The notes under the pieces are model-generated. The model worked only from the letters and a program-made list of their open reading frames with translations, was not told the DNA's origin and did no database searches. A stretch of DNA of 64,000 bases from contig NZ_CP127385.1 of NCBI RefSeq assembly GCF_030378205.1, positions 6,364,001 to 6,428,000 on the forward strand, given 5' to 3'. The position numbers and the translations under genes were made by a program. Origin of the DNA: Bradyrhizobium sp. NP1. GTDB lineage: Bacteria; Pseudomonadota; Alphaproteobacteria; Rhizobiales; Xanthobacteraceae. Positions within the stretch are counted from its first letter, which is position 1. The number at the start of each line of letters is the position of its first letter. Of this stretch, positions 36,040-44,646 are shown piece after piece.

Positions 36040-36151
36040 CTCGACCGCGCAATAGAGCGCCACGCGTGGCCCCACGGCGCGTGGCGCGCCATGGCGCAAG
36101 GCAGACCTCATCAGGAAGCGCGCCCCGCCAGGACACGCCCCAGTCGGTTGC

Positions 36152-37744
36152 TCACGACGCCAGCGCAGTCCGCAGCATCCGAGCGAGATCGGAGCTGACA
36201 TAAGGCTTCGCCAGCAGCAGCACGCCGGCGTCGAGGCGGCCATGATGCACGATCGCGTTCTCGGTATAGCCGGACGTGTAAAGCACCTTGAGTTCGGGGC
36301 GCCGCTTCAATGCTTCGGCGGCGAGCTGGCGGCCGTTCATGCCCCCGGGGATAATCACGTCAGTGAACAGCAGATCGATGCGCTCGCGACTGTCGATGAT
36401 TGCCAGCGCTTCAGCGGCATTGCCGGCGGCCAGCGTGCGGTATCCAAAGCGGCCGACATGCGTCACGACGTATTCGCGCACCAGGGCGTCGTCCTCGACG
36501 ATCAGGATCGACTCGTCGCCGTGCTGGTCCCCGAGGATGCTGGTCTCGGCAGTCAATGCTTCCGGCGCACCCGTGCACGCGGGCAGGTACAGCTTCACGG
36601 TGGTGCCGTGACCCTCCTCGCTGTAGATCTTGATATGCCCGTTCGACTGTTTGACGAAGCCGTAAACCATGCTGAGACCGAGCCCCGATCCCTTGCCGAC
36701 GTCCTTGGTGGTGAAGAAGGGTTCAAACACCTTGTCGAGCAGGCTCGCGGGGATTCCTTCGCCCGTGTCGCTGACCGCGATCATGACGTAGCTGCCGGGC
36801 TTAACCTCGCTGTTCATCCTGGCGTAGTCCTCGTCGAGCACGGCATTCCTGGTTTCAAGCGTCAGCTTGCCGCCGTTCGGCATGGCGTCACGCGCATTCA
36901 GCGCCAGGTTCAGGATCGCGGTCGAGAGCTGGCTCGGATCGATCAGGGCCGGCGCGGGATCGTGCGCCAGCATCGATTCGATCTCGACGTGTTCGCCGAG
37001 GGTCGGTCGCAGCAACCGTGCTGCGTCAACGACGAGGGCGTTGACGTCGGTGCTGCGCGGCTGCAGCGGCTGTTGACGGGAAAAGGCGAGCAGATGCCGG
37101 GTGAGGTCAGCGCCCCTGGCCGCCGCGGCGCTGATCAGGTTGGCGATCTCGGCGAGAGACGGACGATCCTTGACCGCGTCGCCGAGGATTTCGATGGTGC
37201 CGGTGATGACAGTCAGAATGTTGTTGAAATCGTGCGCGACGCCGCCGGTGAGCTGGCCGATGGCTTCCATCTTCTGCGATTGCCGGAGCTGGGCCTCGCT
37301 GGCTTCCATCTCCTGAAAACGCTGGACCATGGCTTCGGCGTTGCGCCGCTGCCTGGTTTCCTCCTCGAGGGCGGCATAAGCCTGCTGAAGCTGGATGCGC
37401 GTCGGCAGCACCAGGATCCGCGGCAGCATCAGCAGCAGTGCGACCATCATCGCGATCGAGATCAGCGCCAGCAGGCCCTTGGCAACCGCCTCGACCTCGT
37501 AGGCGGGCACCCACAGGGTGAGGATCGCCAGCAGGCGGGTCACCCCGCAGACGGCTGCGAAGACGGCGAATGTCCAGAATACGCTGCCGAACATGACATC
37601 GCGCCGGCGCCGCCACACGAAGAATCCGAGCACGAACGCGGTGGTGAAGAAGGCGCCTGCGAGCAGCGCGTCGGAAACGGCATTCAACCAGATCAATTCC
37701 GGCTTCCACAGCAAGGAGGCGCCATGCGGGGTGAACGTCGACAT
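36152..37744 (-). CDS. Hybrid sensor kinase with ethylene-receptor-like membrane domain
   Basis: A 530-aa protein. Three membrane helices (about residues 18-43, 52-78, 87-113) resemble the ethylene-binding domain of plant ETR1: D25 in NAVSDALLAGAFF and C66 in FAAVCGVTRLL match ETR1 D25 and C65, but the copper-ligand His of ETR1 is Arg (R70). A coiled coil (116-157) leads to the dimerisation domain with phospho-His H171 (GGVAHDFNN), an ATPase domain (NLALNARDAM, DTGEGIPAS, GSGLGLSMVYGFV) and a receiver domain with D462 in FTDVIIPGG. The ATG at 37744 follows GGAGAGA. It thus combines membrane sensing, kinase and receiver. The ligand is unknown. Confidence 0.88.
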   Translation of the reverse strand: MSTFTPHGASLLWKPELIWLNAVSDALLAGAFFTTAFVLGFFVWRRRRDVMFGSVFWTFAVFAAVCGVTRLLAILTLWVPAYEVEAVAKGLLALISIAMMVALLLMLPRILVLPTRIQLQQAYAALEEETRQRRNAEAMVQRFQEMEASEAQLRQSQKMEAIGQLTGGVAHDFNNILTVITGTIEILGDAVKDRPSLAEIANLISAAAARGADLTRHLLAFSRQQPLQPRSTDVNALVVDAARLLRPTLGEHVEIESMLAHDPAPALIDPSQLSTAILNLALNARDAMPNGGKLTLETRNAVLDEDYARMNSEVKPGSYVMIAVSDTGEGIPASLLDKVFEPFFTTKDVGKGSGLGLSMVYGFVKQSNGHIKIYSEEGHGTTVKLYLPACTGAPEALTAETSILGDQHGDESILIVEDDALVREYVVTHVGRFGYRTLAAGNAAEALAIIDSRERIDLLFTDVIIPGGMNGRQLAAEALKRRPELKVLYTSGYTENAIVHHGRLDAGVLLLAKPYVSSDLARMLRTALAS

Positions 37745-38040
37745 ATCCAAAATCTCTCCAGGAGAGATCGCAAGCGCGACCCATTGTCCATCGGAACGAC
37801 CGGTAAGATCATTCAGGTTTTCGCCAGCGGCGCAAGCCAGAGCCGAGCGTCGCTCCGGCAATGTGGAGCCACGGAGCCCGCCCGCGGCAGTCGAGCACAT
37901 CCACTCATAAGCACATCGTCTGCTCACGATGGAAAATGCGGGCACCAAATGGCTTTGGGGCTTCCGCTTGTGGGGCAAATCCGAAAGAGAATTGATCAGA
38001 TTGGTCGGCAAATCATTGGTGGCGGGAGCGGCATTCGGTT

Positions 38041-38589
38041 GTGCAATCGCAAGCGCTCGTCCATAAATTCGTGGTGACCAAGCACGACAGAACGAGATTT
38101 TATGCCGCCCTCGCCGCCGCCTCGTTGCTTGGCCCCGTCGGACAGGCGCGAGCCGAGGACAAGGAACCGTTCGCCCTGGTCGAGCTCGGCGCGGCAACGG
38201 AGCGAAGCCTTCAGGAGAATAGCCACGCCTCCGGTCCCTCAATGGCGGTGGAGTTTCCCGTCATCAAGGAATGGCTGGAAATCGAAGCAGGGATTTCGCC
38301 GCTGTTTCGGCCGGGGCAAACCGAATGGCAGGCCGACCTGCTGTTCAAGAAACCGTTCACGCTGAATGAACGGGTCGAATTCATGGTCGGTGCCGGCCCG
38401 CAGGTGAGCTATGCGACGGCTGGTGGCGGCACCAAGATTGCCGGTGAGATCGCCTTGGAGTGGATGATCTGGCCCTCCGCCGAACGCAAGTTCGGCTGGT
38501 TCGTCGAGCCGACCTATAGCTACTCGTTCAGCAAGGGCCACGAGCAATCTGTCGGTGTGACCACTGGATTGATCATCGCCATCCCATGA
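38041..38589 (+). CDS. Exported beta-rich hypothetical protein
   Basis: A 182-aa protein starting with GTG. After a basic leader, a hydrophobic stretch ends in VGQARAEDK, a plausible signal-peptidase site. The mature part alternates aromatic and polar residues (ADLLFKKPFTLNERVEFMVG, WFVEPTYSYSFSKGHEQSVG), like a small outer-membrane beta-barrel. It is divergent from the sensor kinase 296 bases away and could be a target of it, which is only positional inference. No family recognised; start codon uncertain. Confidence 0.62.
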   Translation: MQSQALVHKFVVTKHDRTRFYAALAAASLLGPVGQARAEDKEPFALVELGAATERSLQENSHASGPSMAVEFPVIKEWLEIEAGISPLFRPGQTEWQADLLFKKPFTLNERVEFMVGAGPQVSYATAGGGTKIAGEIALEWMIWPSAERKFGWFVEPTYSYSFSKGHEQSVGVTTGLIIAIP

Positions 38590-38644
38590 CGAGGCCTGCC
38601 GAACAAGGCGCCGGTCCGCAATCCACGCTGAAGTCTCCGGTTCG

Positions 38645-39301
38645 TCAGGAGCACTCGTCGCAGCACGCCTCGCCTTCCCAAGCCTCGCGTCCCTCGCGAA
38701 CCAGGAACCAAACGATCCCAAGCGATGCGACCGGGTCCAGCCACCAGGCATCCACCCAAAATTGCGCCGCCAGGGCGCCCACCACGACGAAAGCAAGCCA
38801 GCCGCAGGTGACGCTCTCGATCGCGTCCGCACGAAGAGCGCGGCTGCCCAACGCCTCTGCGAGCCGAAGCTTGCGCCGAGAAAGGGCATACATGATCGGA
38901 ATCGCCAAGCTACTGACGATGAGACCCACAGACGAGAATTCGGCGCCTTGCCGAGTCCACAACTTCCAACCCGCACCAGCCACGACATAGATCGCCAGGG
39001 CAAACAGCAGGACCGCCCCAATCCGCGACGCCGTTCGCTCTGCATGCTCGGCGAACACTTCACCGTGCCGAAGCTCGACGTTGAGCCGCCACAACAGAAC
39101 GCCCGCAGACGCAAGTTCGATCAGGCTATCGATGCCAAACGCGGTGAGAACCAGACTGCCGGCCACAAGCCCAGACGCGATCGCCACCGCGGCTTCGATC
39201 GTCATCCAGGCAACGGTCAGATATTCGAGCTGAAAGGCCTGCGATATCAGCGCAGATCGTTCGGTCCCGCTCGAGGTAGCACCTATATTGAACATAGGCA
39301 T
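38645..39301 (-). CDS. Cation transporter, CDF-like
   Basis: A roughly 218-aa membrane protein with about five to six helices. It has the helix-2 signature LTAFGIDSLIELASAGVLLW and, near the end, LRADAIESVTCGWLAFVVVG, which match the two Asp-containing metal sites of cation diffusion facilitators in a shortened form without the cytosolic domain. It ends ACCDECS, three cysteines that could bind metal. The start is ATG 39301 (MPMFNIG) or 39313. Metal specificity (Zn, Co, Fe) cannot be told. Confidence 0.75.
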   Translation of the reverse strand: MPMFNIGATSSGTERSALISQAFQLEYLTVAWMTIEAAVAIASGLVAGSLVLTAFGIDSLIELASAGVLLWRLNVELRHGEVFAEHAERTASRIGAVLLFALAIYVVAGAGWKLWTRQGAEFSSVGLIVSSLAIPIMYALSRRKLRLAEALGSRALRADAIESVTCGWLAFVVVGALAAQFWVDAWWLDPVASLGIVWFLVREGREAWEGEACCDECS

Positions 39302-39389
39302 TCCGGCTGCCAAACCCTCATGACGTCTCAGCTTAACTGGAATCGTGTGACAGCCAAGCCGGCGAGCTGAACTTGTCAGCCAATAATCA

Positions 39390-40559
39390 CTACGCCGCGA
39401 GCGCCTTCATCTCGGCATAGAGATCGGACTTGCCCTCGAAGCCGATGCCGGGAAGATCAGGCATCACGATGTGGCCAGCCTCGACGCGCACGCCATCGGG
39501 AAAACCGCCATAGGGCTGGAACAGGTCCGGATAGCTCTCATTGCCGCCGAGCCCGAGGCCGGCTGCGATGTTGAGCGACATCTGGTGGCCGCCATGCGGG
39601 ATGCAGCGGGCCGGCGACCAGCCATGGGTGTGCAGCACGGCGAGCGTGCGCTGGTATTCGCACAGGCCATAGGACAGCGCGCAATCGAACTGCAGCCAGT
39701 CGCGGTCGGGCCGCATGCCGCCATAGCGGATCAGGTTCTTGGCGTCCTGATGGCTGAACAGGTTTTCGCCGGTCGCCATCGGCCCGGGATAGAATTCGGC
39801 CAGCGCTGCCTGCAGCGCGAAGTCGAGCGGGTCGCCCGCCTCCTCGTACCAGAACAAGGGATAGTCGCGCAGCATCTTGGCGTAGAGAATCGCGGTCTCC
39901 AGATCGAAGCGGCCGTTGGCGTCGACCGCAAGCTGCGCCGCGCTGCCGATCTCCTTCAGCACCGCCTCGATGCGCGTGCGATCCTCCTCGATTGCTGCGC
40001 CGCCGATCTTCATCTTCACGACGTTGTAGCCGCGGTCGAGGTAGGAGCGCATCTCGCCGCGCAGCATCGAAAGATCCTTGCCGGGATAGTAGTAGCCGCC
40101 GGCGGCATAGACGAAGACGCGCGGATCGGCGACGCGGCCATGACGCTCCGCCAGCAGGCGGAACAGCGGCTTGTTCGCGATCTTGGCGACCGCGTCCCAC
40201 ACCGCCATGTCGATGGTGCCGACCGCGACCGAGCGCTCGCCGTGGCCGCCCGGCTTCTCGTTCGCCATCATCGCCGCCCAGACCTTGTCCGGATCGAGAT
40301 TGTCGCCGGCCGCGTTGAGCAGCGCCTTCGGATCGGCCTCCGCGAGACGTGGCGCAAAGCGCTCGCGTATCAGGCCGCCCTGCCCGTAGCGGCCGTTGGA
40401 ATTGAAGCCGTAGCCGACCACGCGCCTGCCGTCGACGACCGCGTCGGTGACGACGGCGACGAGACTCGTCGTCATCTTCGAGAAATCGATGTAGGCGTTG
40501 CGGATCGCGGACGCGATCGGCTTGGTCACTTCCCTGATGTCCACGATGCGGACGGACAT
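39390..40559 (-). CDS. Mandelate racemase/muconate lactonizing enzyme family protein
   Basis: A 389-aa enolase-superfamily enzyme. The N-terminal capping domain ends near residue 130. The barrel carries the KxK-type base in YNVVKMKIGG, the metal Asp in LAVDANGRFD, Glu in FWYEEAGDPLDF, and a third acidic ligand near MATGENLFS. It abstracts a proton alpha to a carboxylate, as a sugar-acid dehydratase or racemase; close relatives are often tartrate- or mandelate-like. AGAGGA precedes the ATG at 40559. The upstream open frame to 40703 has no coding look. Confidence 0.88.
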   Translation of the reverse strand: MSVRIVDIREVTKPIASAIRNAYIDFSKMTTSLVAVVTDAVVDGRRVVGYGFNSNGRYGQGGLIRERFAPRLAEADPKALLNAAGDNLDPDKVWAAMMANEKPGGHGERSVAVGTIDMAVWDAVAKIANKPLFRLLAERHGRVADPRVFVYAAGGYYYPGKDLSMLRGEMRSYLDRGYNVVKMKIGGAAIEEDRTRIEAVLKEIGSAAQLAVDANGRFDLETAILYAKMLRDYPLFWYEEAGDPLDFALQAALAEFYPGPMATGENLFSHQDAKNLIRYGGMRPDRDWLQFDCALSYGLCEYQRTLAVLHTHGWSPARCIPHGGHQMSLNIAAGLGLGGNESYPDLFQPYGGFPDGVRVEAGHIVMPDLPGIGFEGKSDLYAEMKALAA

Positions 40560-40826
40560 GGGCTTTGGTCCTCTTGTCTTGTCATTATCGCCGGCAACAG
40601 CGCCAACAGCTTCAGGCAAAGCGCGGCGCGGGAGTCGACTTTTATGCCGGCTGTAAAAGGTCTTAGCAGCCAATGGCGGCGAGGGAAATATCGCCTGCGC
40701 CAAATCGAGGGCATGTACTGATAAATGCGCGATTTCTGGCGTGGTCCCAAGAACGGGTCTTTAGACAAGCACGCATAATCGGAGCTAGGATCAGCATGGT
40801 CACCGAGAGGTGGAGCATTCGCAAAC

Positions 40827-41588
40827 ATGATGAATCTATTGATTTCGTTGCTTGTGTTCGCGCTGATATTTGGCGGCGCCCTGGCTGGGATGGCCGTTCG
40901 GCCGTTGTTGTCGGAACATCACCTGCACTCGGACTCCAGGGACGTCGTCAAGCTGACCGCGGGCCTGATTGGCACACTGACCGCACTCGTGCTGGGCCTG
41001 CTGATCGCATCCGCAAAGACCACATTCGACCAGAAGGCAAACCAGGTCAGGGAGATGACGGCAACGATCATCCTTCTGGACGATCTGGTCACGCAATACG
41101 GACCGGAAGCGGCTTCTCTGCGAAAACTCCTGCGGCAGAGCATACCACCGATGGCCGATCGCATTTGGCATGAGCAAGCGAACGAAAGCGGGAAACCCGC
41201 ACGCTTCGAGTCCAGTGTGGAGGCGTGGGCCTTCTATAATGCGCTCGAACGGCTGTCGCCGAACAACGACATGCAACGGTCCCTGCAGTCTCGCGCGATT
41301 GCCGCCTTCACGGAAGGCGCGCAGATGCGATTGCGGTTGTTTACGCAGGCCGGCGGTTCAATTCCGACGCCGTTTCTGGTGATCATGGTATTCTGGCTGA
41401 GCGCGATCTTTGTAAGCGCCACCCTGTTCGTGCGGGCGAATACGGTCATCACGATCTCGCTGTTTGTGTGCGCACTGTCGTTTGCCGGCGCGATCTTTCT
41501 GGTTTTCGAGCTGGATGATCCCTTCAGCGGACTCATGGGGATTTCAAGCTCGATACTGCGGAATGCACTGTTGCCGCTGAACTCGTAA
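40827..41588 (+). CDS. Bestrophin-like (DUF4239) membrane protein
   Basis: A 253-aa protein with two N-terminal helices (LLISLLVFALIFGGALAGMA and VVKLTAGLIGTLTALVLGLL), a soluble helical middle (about residues 65-165) and two C-terminal helices (LVIMVFWLSAIFVSATLFV and TISLFVCALSFAGAIFLVFE). It ends with FELDDPFSGLMGISSS, a motif typical of DUF4239. The FxLDDPFxG box recalls bestrophin channels, so an ion-channel role is possible. It stands alone and converges on the DUF3297 gene. Confidence 0.78.
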   Translation: MMNLLISLLVFALIFGGALAGMAVRPLLSEHHLHSDSRDVVKLTAGLIGTLTALVLGLLIASAKTTFDQKANQVREMTATIILLDDLVTQYGPEAASLRKLLRQSIPPMADRIWHEQANESGKPARFESSVEAWAFYNALERLSPNNDMQRSLQSRAIAAFTEGAQMRLRLFTQAGGSIPTPFLVIMVFWLSAIFVSATLFVRANTVITISLFVCALSFAGAIFLVFELDDPFSGLMGISSSILRNALLPLNS

Positions 41589-41629
41589 GCTCTGATGGTT
41601 GTGACATAAGAAGCGATGACGGGAGAGTC

Positions 41630-41662
41630 GTGGATGCCCGGGTCAAGCCCGGGCATGGCGAG
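41630..41662. repeat. Palindromic intergenic repeat, family A half copy
   Basis: Only the right-hand module is kept: GGATGCCCGGGTCAAGCCC followed by GGGCATGGCGAGG. The self-complementary CCCGGGTCAAGCCCGGG core gives a stable hairpin. It sits between two convergent genes and can act as a two-way transcript end. Confidence 0.75.
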
Positions 41663-41697
41663 GCATCACCGATACCCGTCGCGACGCTCGATCCCGT

Positions 41698-41958
41698 CTA
41701 CTTCTTGTCGCGAAAATAAGGCTCGACGGGCCCGTGGACCTTGATGGTGAGCGGATTGCCGTGGCGGTCCTTGGCATTGCCCGCGGTCACGCGCACCCAG
41801 CCCTCGCTGACGCAATATTCCTCGACATTGGTCTTCTCGACGCCCTTGAAGCGGATGCCGACGTCGCGCGCCAGGACGTCCGCATTGTAATAGGGGCTGG
41901 CCGGGTCGACCGACAGGCGGTCGGGCAGTTGCTCGGTCTCGGTTTTCTTGTCGTTCAC
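41698..41958 (-). CDS. DUF3297 family protein
   Basis: An 86-aa soluble protein beginning MNDKKTETEQLPDRLSVDPA and containing VGIRFKGVEKTNVEEYCVSE-GWVRV and a C-terminal PVEPYFRDKK, the pattern of DUF3297 (small conserved proteins of unknown role). Its start codon overlaps the end of the glutathione peroxidase gene by four bases (ATGA), so the two are translated together. No further function can be given, though linkage to peroxide defence is suggested by the coupling. Confidence 0.85.
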   Translation of the reverse strand: MNDKKTETEQLPDRLSVDPASPYYNADVLARDVGIRFKGVEKTNVEEYCVSEGWVRVTAGNAKDRHGNPLTIKVHGPVEPYFRDKK

Positions 41959-42431
41959 AATAGCGCCTCGATATCACGTCGCAGACTCTCGGGGGTAGCG
42001 GTCGGCGGATAGCGCCCGACCACCTTGCCTCCCCGATCGACCAGGAACTTGGTGAAATTCCACTTGATCGAGGAGCCGAGCAGGCCCGATTTCGCAGCTT
42101 TGAGGTAGCTGTACAAGGGGTGGGCCTTCGTCCCGTTGACGTCGATCTTGGCGAACATCGGAAAGCTGACGTCGTATTTGCTCTCGCAGAAATTGGCGAT
42201 TTGCCTGGCGTCGCCCGGCTCCTGGTGGCCGAACTGGTTGCAGGGAAAGCCGAGCACGGCAAAGCCGCGCGGGCCGAGGTCGCGATAAAGCGCTTCCAGC
42301 CCCTTGTATTGCGGCGTGAACCCGCAGGCGCTCGCCGTGTTGACGATCAGGAGCACCTTTCCTTCGTATTGCTTCAGCGCCACCTCCTCGCCTGACAGCG
42401 ACGCGGCATTGAAATCGTAGATGCTCGCCAT
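41955..42431 (-). CDS. Glutathione peroxidase (Cys type)
   Basis: A 158-aa thioredoxin-fold peroxidase. The peroxidatic cysteine C36 lies in VNTASACGFTPQYKGLE; the FPCNQFG and WNFTKFLVDRGG motifs supply the Gln and Trp/Asn of the catalytic tetrad. It reduces hydroperoxides, probably with thioredoxin rather than glutathione as in most bacterial Cys-type enzymes. It overlaps the downstream DUF3297 gene by four bases. The amidase gene starts about 1.4 kb upstream and ends 11 bases before it on the same strand. Confidence 0.92.
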   Translation of the reverse strand: MASIYDFNAASLSGEEVALKQYEGKVLLIVNTASACGFTPQYKGLEALYRDLGPRGFAVLGFPCNQFGHQEPGDARQIANFCESKYDVSFPMFAKIDVNGTKAHPLYSYLKAAKSGLLGSSIKWNFTKFLVDRGGKVVGRYPPTATPESLRRDIEALL

Positions 42432-42442
42432 GGCGCGACCCG

Positions 42443-43843
42443 TCAGCTTGCGGGATCGACAGGCGACGGCGCCGTCCCGCCCGCCTCGATCGCCTCGCCC
42501 GCGAGCAGGCAGAGGTCTTCGCGGTAGCGGCCGGAGACGACCTGCACGCCGACGGGCACGCGTCCGACGAGTCCGGTGGAGACGGTCAGGCCCGGCAGGC
42601 CCAGGAAGGGGATCGCGACCTGGGGCAGCTGCGCCCGCCAGACCCGCGCAAAGGACGCCTCGTCCTTGCGGTCGAGCCCATCCGGAAACGGCAGCTCGCC
42701 CGACACCGGCATCACGACGACGGCGTATTTCTCAAGAAATTCCAGCCACTGCCGCGCCAGGGTCGCGCGGCGCGTCAAGGCGTGCGAGAACGCCGCCGCA
42801 TCGAACGGAAAGACTTTTGCGCGGTTGCCGCGCAGGCAGACCAGCGCGCCCGGATCGCCCTCGCGCTCGGCGGCCGCAAGCTGCGCCTCATAATTATCAC
42901 CGAGCCAGAGCTTCGTCTGATGCTCGGCCGCCTCCTGCAGCGGCGGCGTGGTCGCCACCTGCTCCACGATCCAGCCGGCGCGCTCCAGCCGCTTGCCGGC
43001 ATCGACCAGCGCGGCCTTCACCTCGCTCGCGATCTCCAGCCCGTCGGGGTTGAGGCACAGCGCCGCGCGCTTCTCGCGCTTCGGGCCCTCCAGCGGCGCC
43101 GGCACCCACCAGGGATCGCGGGGATCGCGCGCGGACATCGCAGCAAGCGCCATCCGCAGGTCGCCGATGGTGCGGGCGAGCGGGCCCGACACCGCGCCGA
43201 GCTGCGGGCCGATGCTGCGCTCCGGCAGGCCCGGATTGTAGGCGGCGATCCGCCCGAGCGTCGGCCGCAAGCCGTGCACGCCGCAGGCATAGGCCGGATA
43301 GCGGATCGATCCGGCGATGTCGGTGCCGTGGGCGATATGCCCGATGCCGGCCGCGACCGCCGCCCCCGCCCCGCCGGACGAGCCGCCCGGGGTGATCGAG
43401 GGATCGTGCGGGTTCTTGGTGTCGCCATGGATCAGGTTGGTGGTGAACCAGCGATAGGAGAAGGCCGGGCAGTTGGTGCGCCCGAGAATGACGGCGCCGG
43501 CTTTCAGGAGGTTGTCGACCACCGGATTGTTCGCAGGTGCGATCGCGTCGCGCTGCGCCTTCAGGCCGTTGGTGGTGGCATAGCCCTCTTGATCGACATT
43601 GACCTTCACCGTGACCGGCACGCCGGCAAGCGGGCCGACATCATCGCCGCGGCCGATCGCGGCGTCGATTGCGGCCGCCTGCCGCAAGGCGTCATCCGGC
43701 CGGTGGTCGACCACCGCGTTGATCCTGGGATTGACCGCGTCGAGCCGCGAAAGCCCGGCCGTGGCGGCCTCTTTGGCCGAAATCTTCTTCTGCCTGATGA
43801 GGGCGGCGACCTCGGTGGCCGGCAAACGCCAGATGTCCTGCAT
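42443..43843 (-). CDS. Amidase (amidase-signature family)
   Basis: A 466-aa hydrolase with the complete Ser-cisSer-Lys triad: Lys in VPVTVKVNVDQ, the Gly/Ser-rich signature PGGSSGGAGAAVAAG with the cis-Ser, and the nucleophile Ser in TDIAGSIRYPA. It cleaves a C-N bond in amides. Substrate specificity is not readable, and GatA is excluded by the lack of gatBC neighbours. It lies 11 bases upstream of glutathione peroxidase on the same strand. Confidence 0.9.
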   Translation of the reverse strand: MQDIWRLPATEVAALIRQKKISAKEAATAGLSRLDAVNPRINAVVDHRPDDALRQAAAIDAAIGRGDDVGPLAGVPVTVKVNVDQEGYATTNGLKAQRDAIAPANNPVVDNLLKAGAVILGRTNCPAFSYRWFTTNLIHGDTKNPHDPSITPGGSSGGAGAAVAAGIGHIAHGTDIAGSIRYPAYACGVHGLRPTLGRIAAYNPGLPERSIGPQLGAVSGPLARTIGDLRMALAAMSARDPRDPWWVPAPLEGPKREKRAALCLNPDGLEIASEVKAALVDAGKRLERAGWIVEQVATTPPLQEAAEHQTKLWLGDNYEAQLAAAEREGDPGALVCLRGNRAKVFPFDAAAFSHALTRRATLARQWLEFLEKYAVVVMPVSGELPFPDGLDRKDEASFARVWRAQLPQVAIPFLGLPGLTVSTGLVGRVPVGVQVVSGRYREDLCLLAGEAIEAGGTAPSPVDPAS

Positions 43844-43909
43844 GATGAGCTCCAGATGATGGCCGCCTTGTAGCGCGCCGCCCGCGGCAAGGCCATACGG
43901 ACTAAGTCG

Positions 43910-44479
43910 TTAGCGGACGCGGGCGATGTAATAGGCGAGATCGGCGATCTGCTCTGCCGTGACCGGCTGCATCACGTCGGCCATGGTGGCGTCGTAGCCG
44001 TGGCGGGTGTTGTTCTTGTATTCGGCGAGCGTCTTGGCGAGGTAGTCCTCGCGCTGGTTGGCGATGCGCGGAACGTTGTCGCCGCCGGAAAAGTCCGCCT
44101 TGTGGCAGGCGTTGCAGTGGTTCTGGGAGACGATCGCCTGCGCGCGCTGCACGCGCGCAGGATCGCCTGCGTCCGCCGGCGGCTGCGGCTTCGGCAGCGT
44201 GCCTATGAAATCAGAAAAGGTGCGCAAGTCGTCGTCGGTGAACGACTTCGCCACCTCGTTCATCGGCTCGAAGGTCCTCAACTTCTCGCGAAACATGAAG
44301 AGCTGGATCAGCGCGTAGGGCGGCTGCTGGCCGCCGAGCGAGGGCGTGTTCTCGGTTTCCGACGTGCCGTGCTCGCCGTGGCAGGCGAAGCAGGCGGCTG
44401 CGCGCTCGGCAACGGTTTCGGCGCGGGCGGAAAAGGCGAGCAGCGCGAGCGCGAAGGCCGCGATTGTTGTTTTGTGCAT
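43910..44479 (-). CDS. Di-haem cytochrome c (c4-like)
   Basis: A 189-aa exported protein. A signal peptide ([18 protein letters not shown]) is followed by two class I haem sites, CFACH near residue 34 and CNACH near 127. Each domain has its distal Met region (EPMNEVAK and MQPVTAEQ). The layout is that of a c4-type electron carrier in the periplasm. It lies downstream of a PQQ-type sugar dehydrogenase on the same strand, separated by a repeat, and is a natural electron acceptor for it (inference). The ATG at 44479 is preferred over 44491. Confidence 0.9.
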   Translation of the reverse strand: MHKTTIAAFALALLAFSARAETVAERAAACFACHGEHGTSETENTPSLGGQQPPYALIQLFMFREKLRTFEPMNEVAKSFTDDDLRTFSDFIGTLPKPQPPADAGDPARVQRAQAIVSQNHCNACHKADFSGGDNVPRIANQREDYLAKTLAEYKNNTRHGYDATMADVMQPVTAEQIADLAYYIARVR

Positions 44480-44496
44480 TTCTTCTCGCATTTTGC

Positions 44497-44629
44497 CGTC
44501 ATTGCGCGGAGCGAAAGCGACGAAGCAATCCAGCGCCCAACCATGACTCTGGATTGCTTCCGTCTACGCGCTCACGCGCTTCGCCGGACTCATCCCCGGC
44601 GAAGCGGGTCGCTTGCGCTCGCAATGACG
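44497..44629. repeat. Palindromic intergenic repeat, family C
   Basis: The ends CGTCATTGCGCGGAGCG and CTTGCGCTCGCAATGACG are imperfect inverted copies. Inside, AAGCAATCCAG and CTGGATTGCTT are perfect inverted 11-mers, and CGCCGGACTCATCCCCGGCG makes another stem. It fills the gap between the sugar dehydrogenase and the cytochrome c gene. I recall this family as frequent in Bradyrhizobium. Confidence 0.85.
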
Positions 44630-44646
44630 TCGTTACAACGACGACG

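Noticed and set aside
36242..38077. Plus-strand frame of about 600 codons opposite the sensor kinase
   Set aside because: The opposite strand has the full kinase, ATPase and receiver motif set; this frame is a codon-bias shadow.
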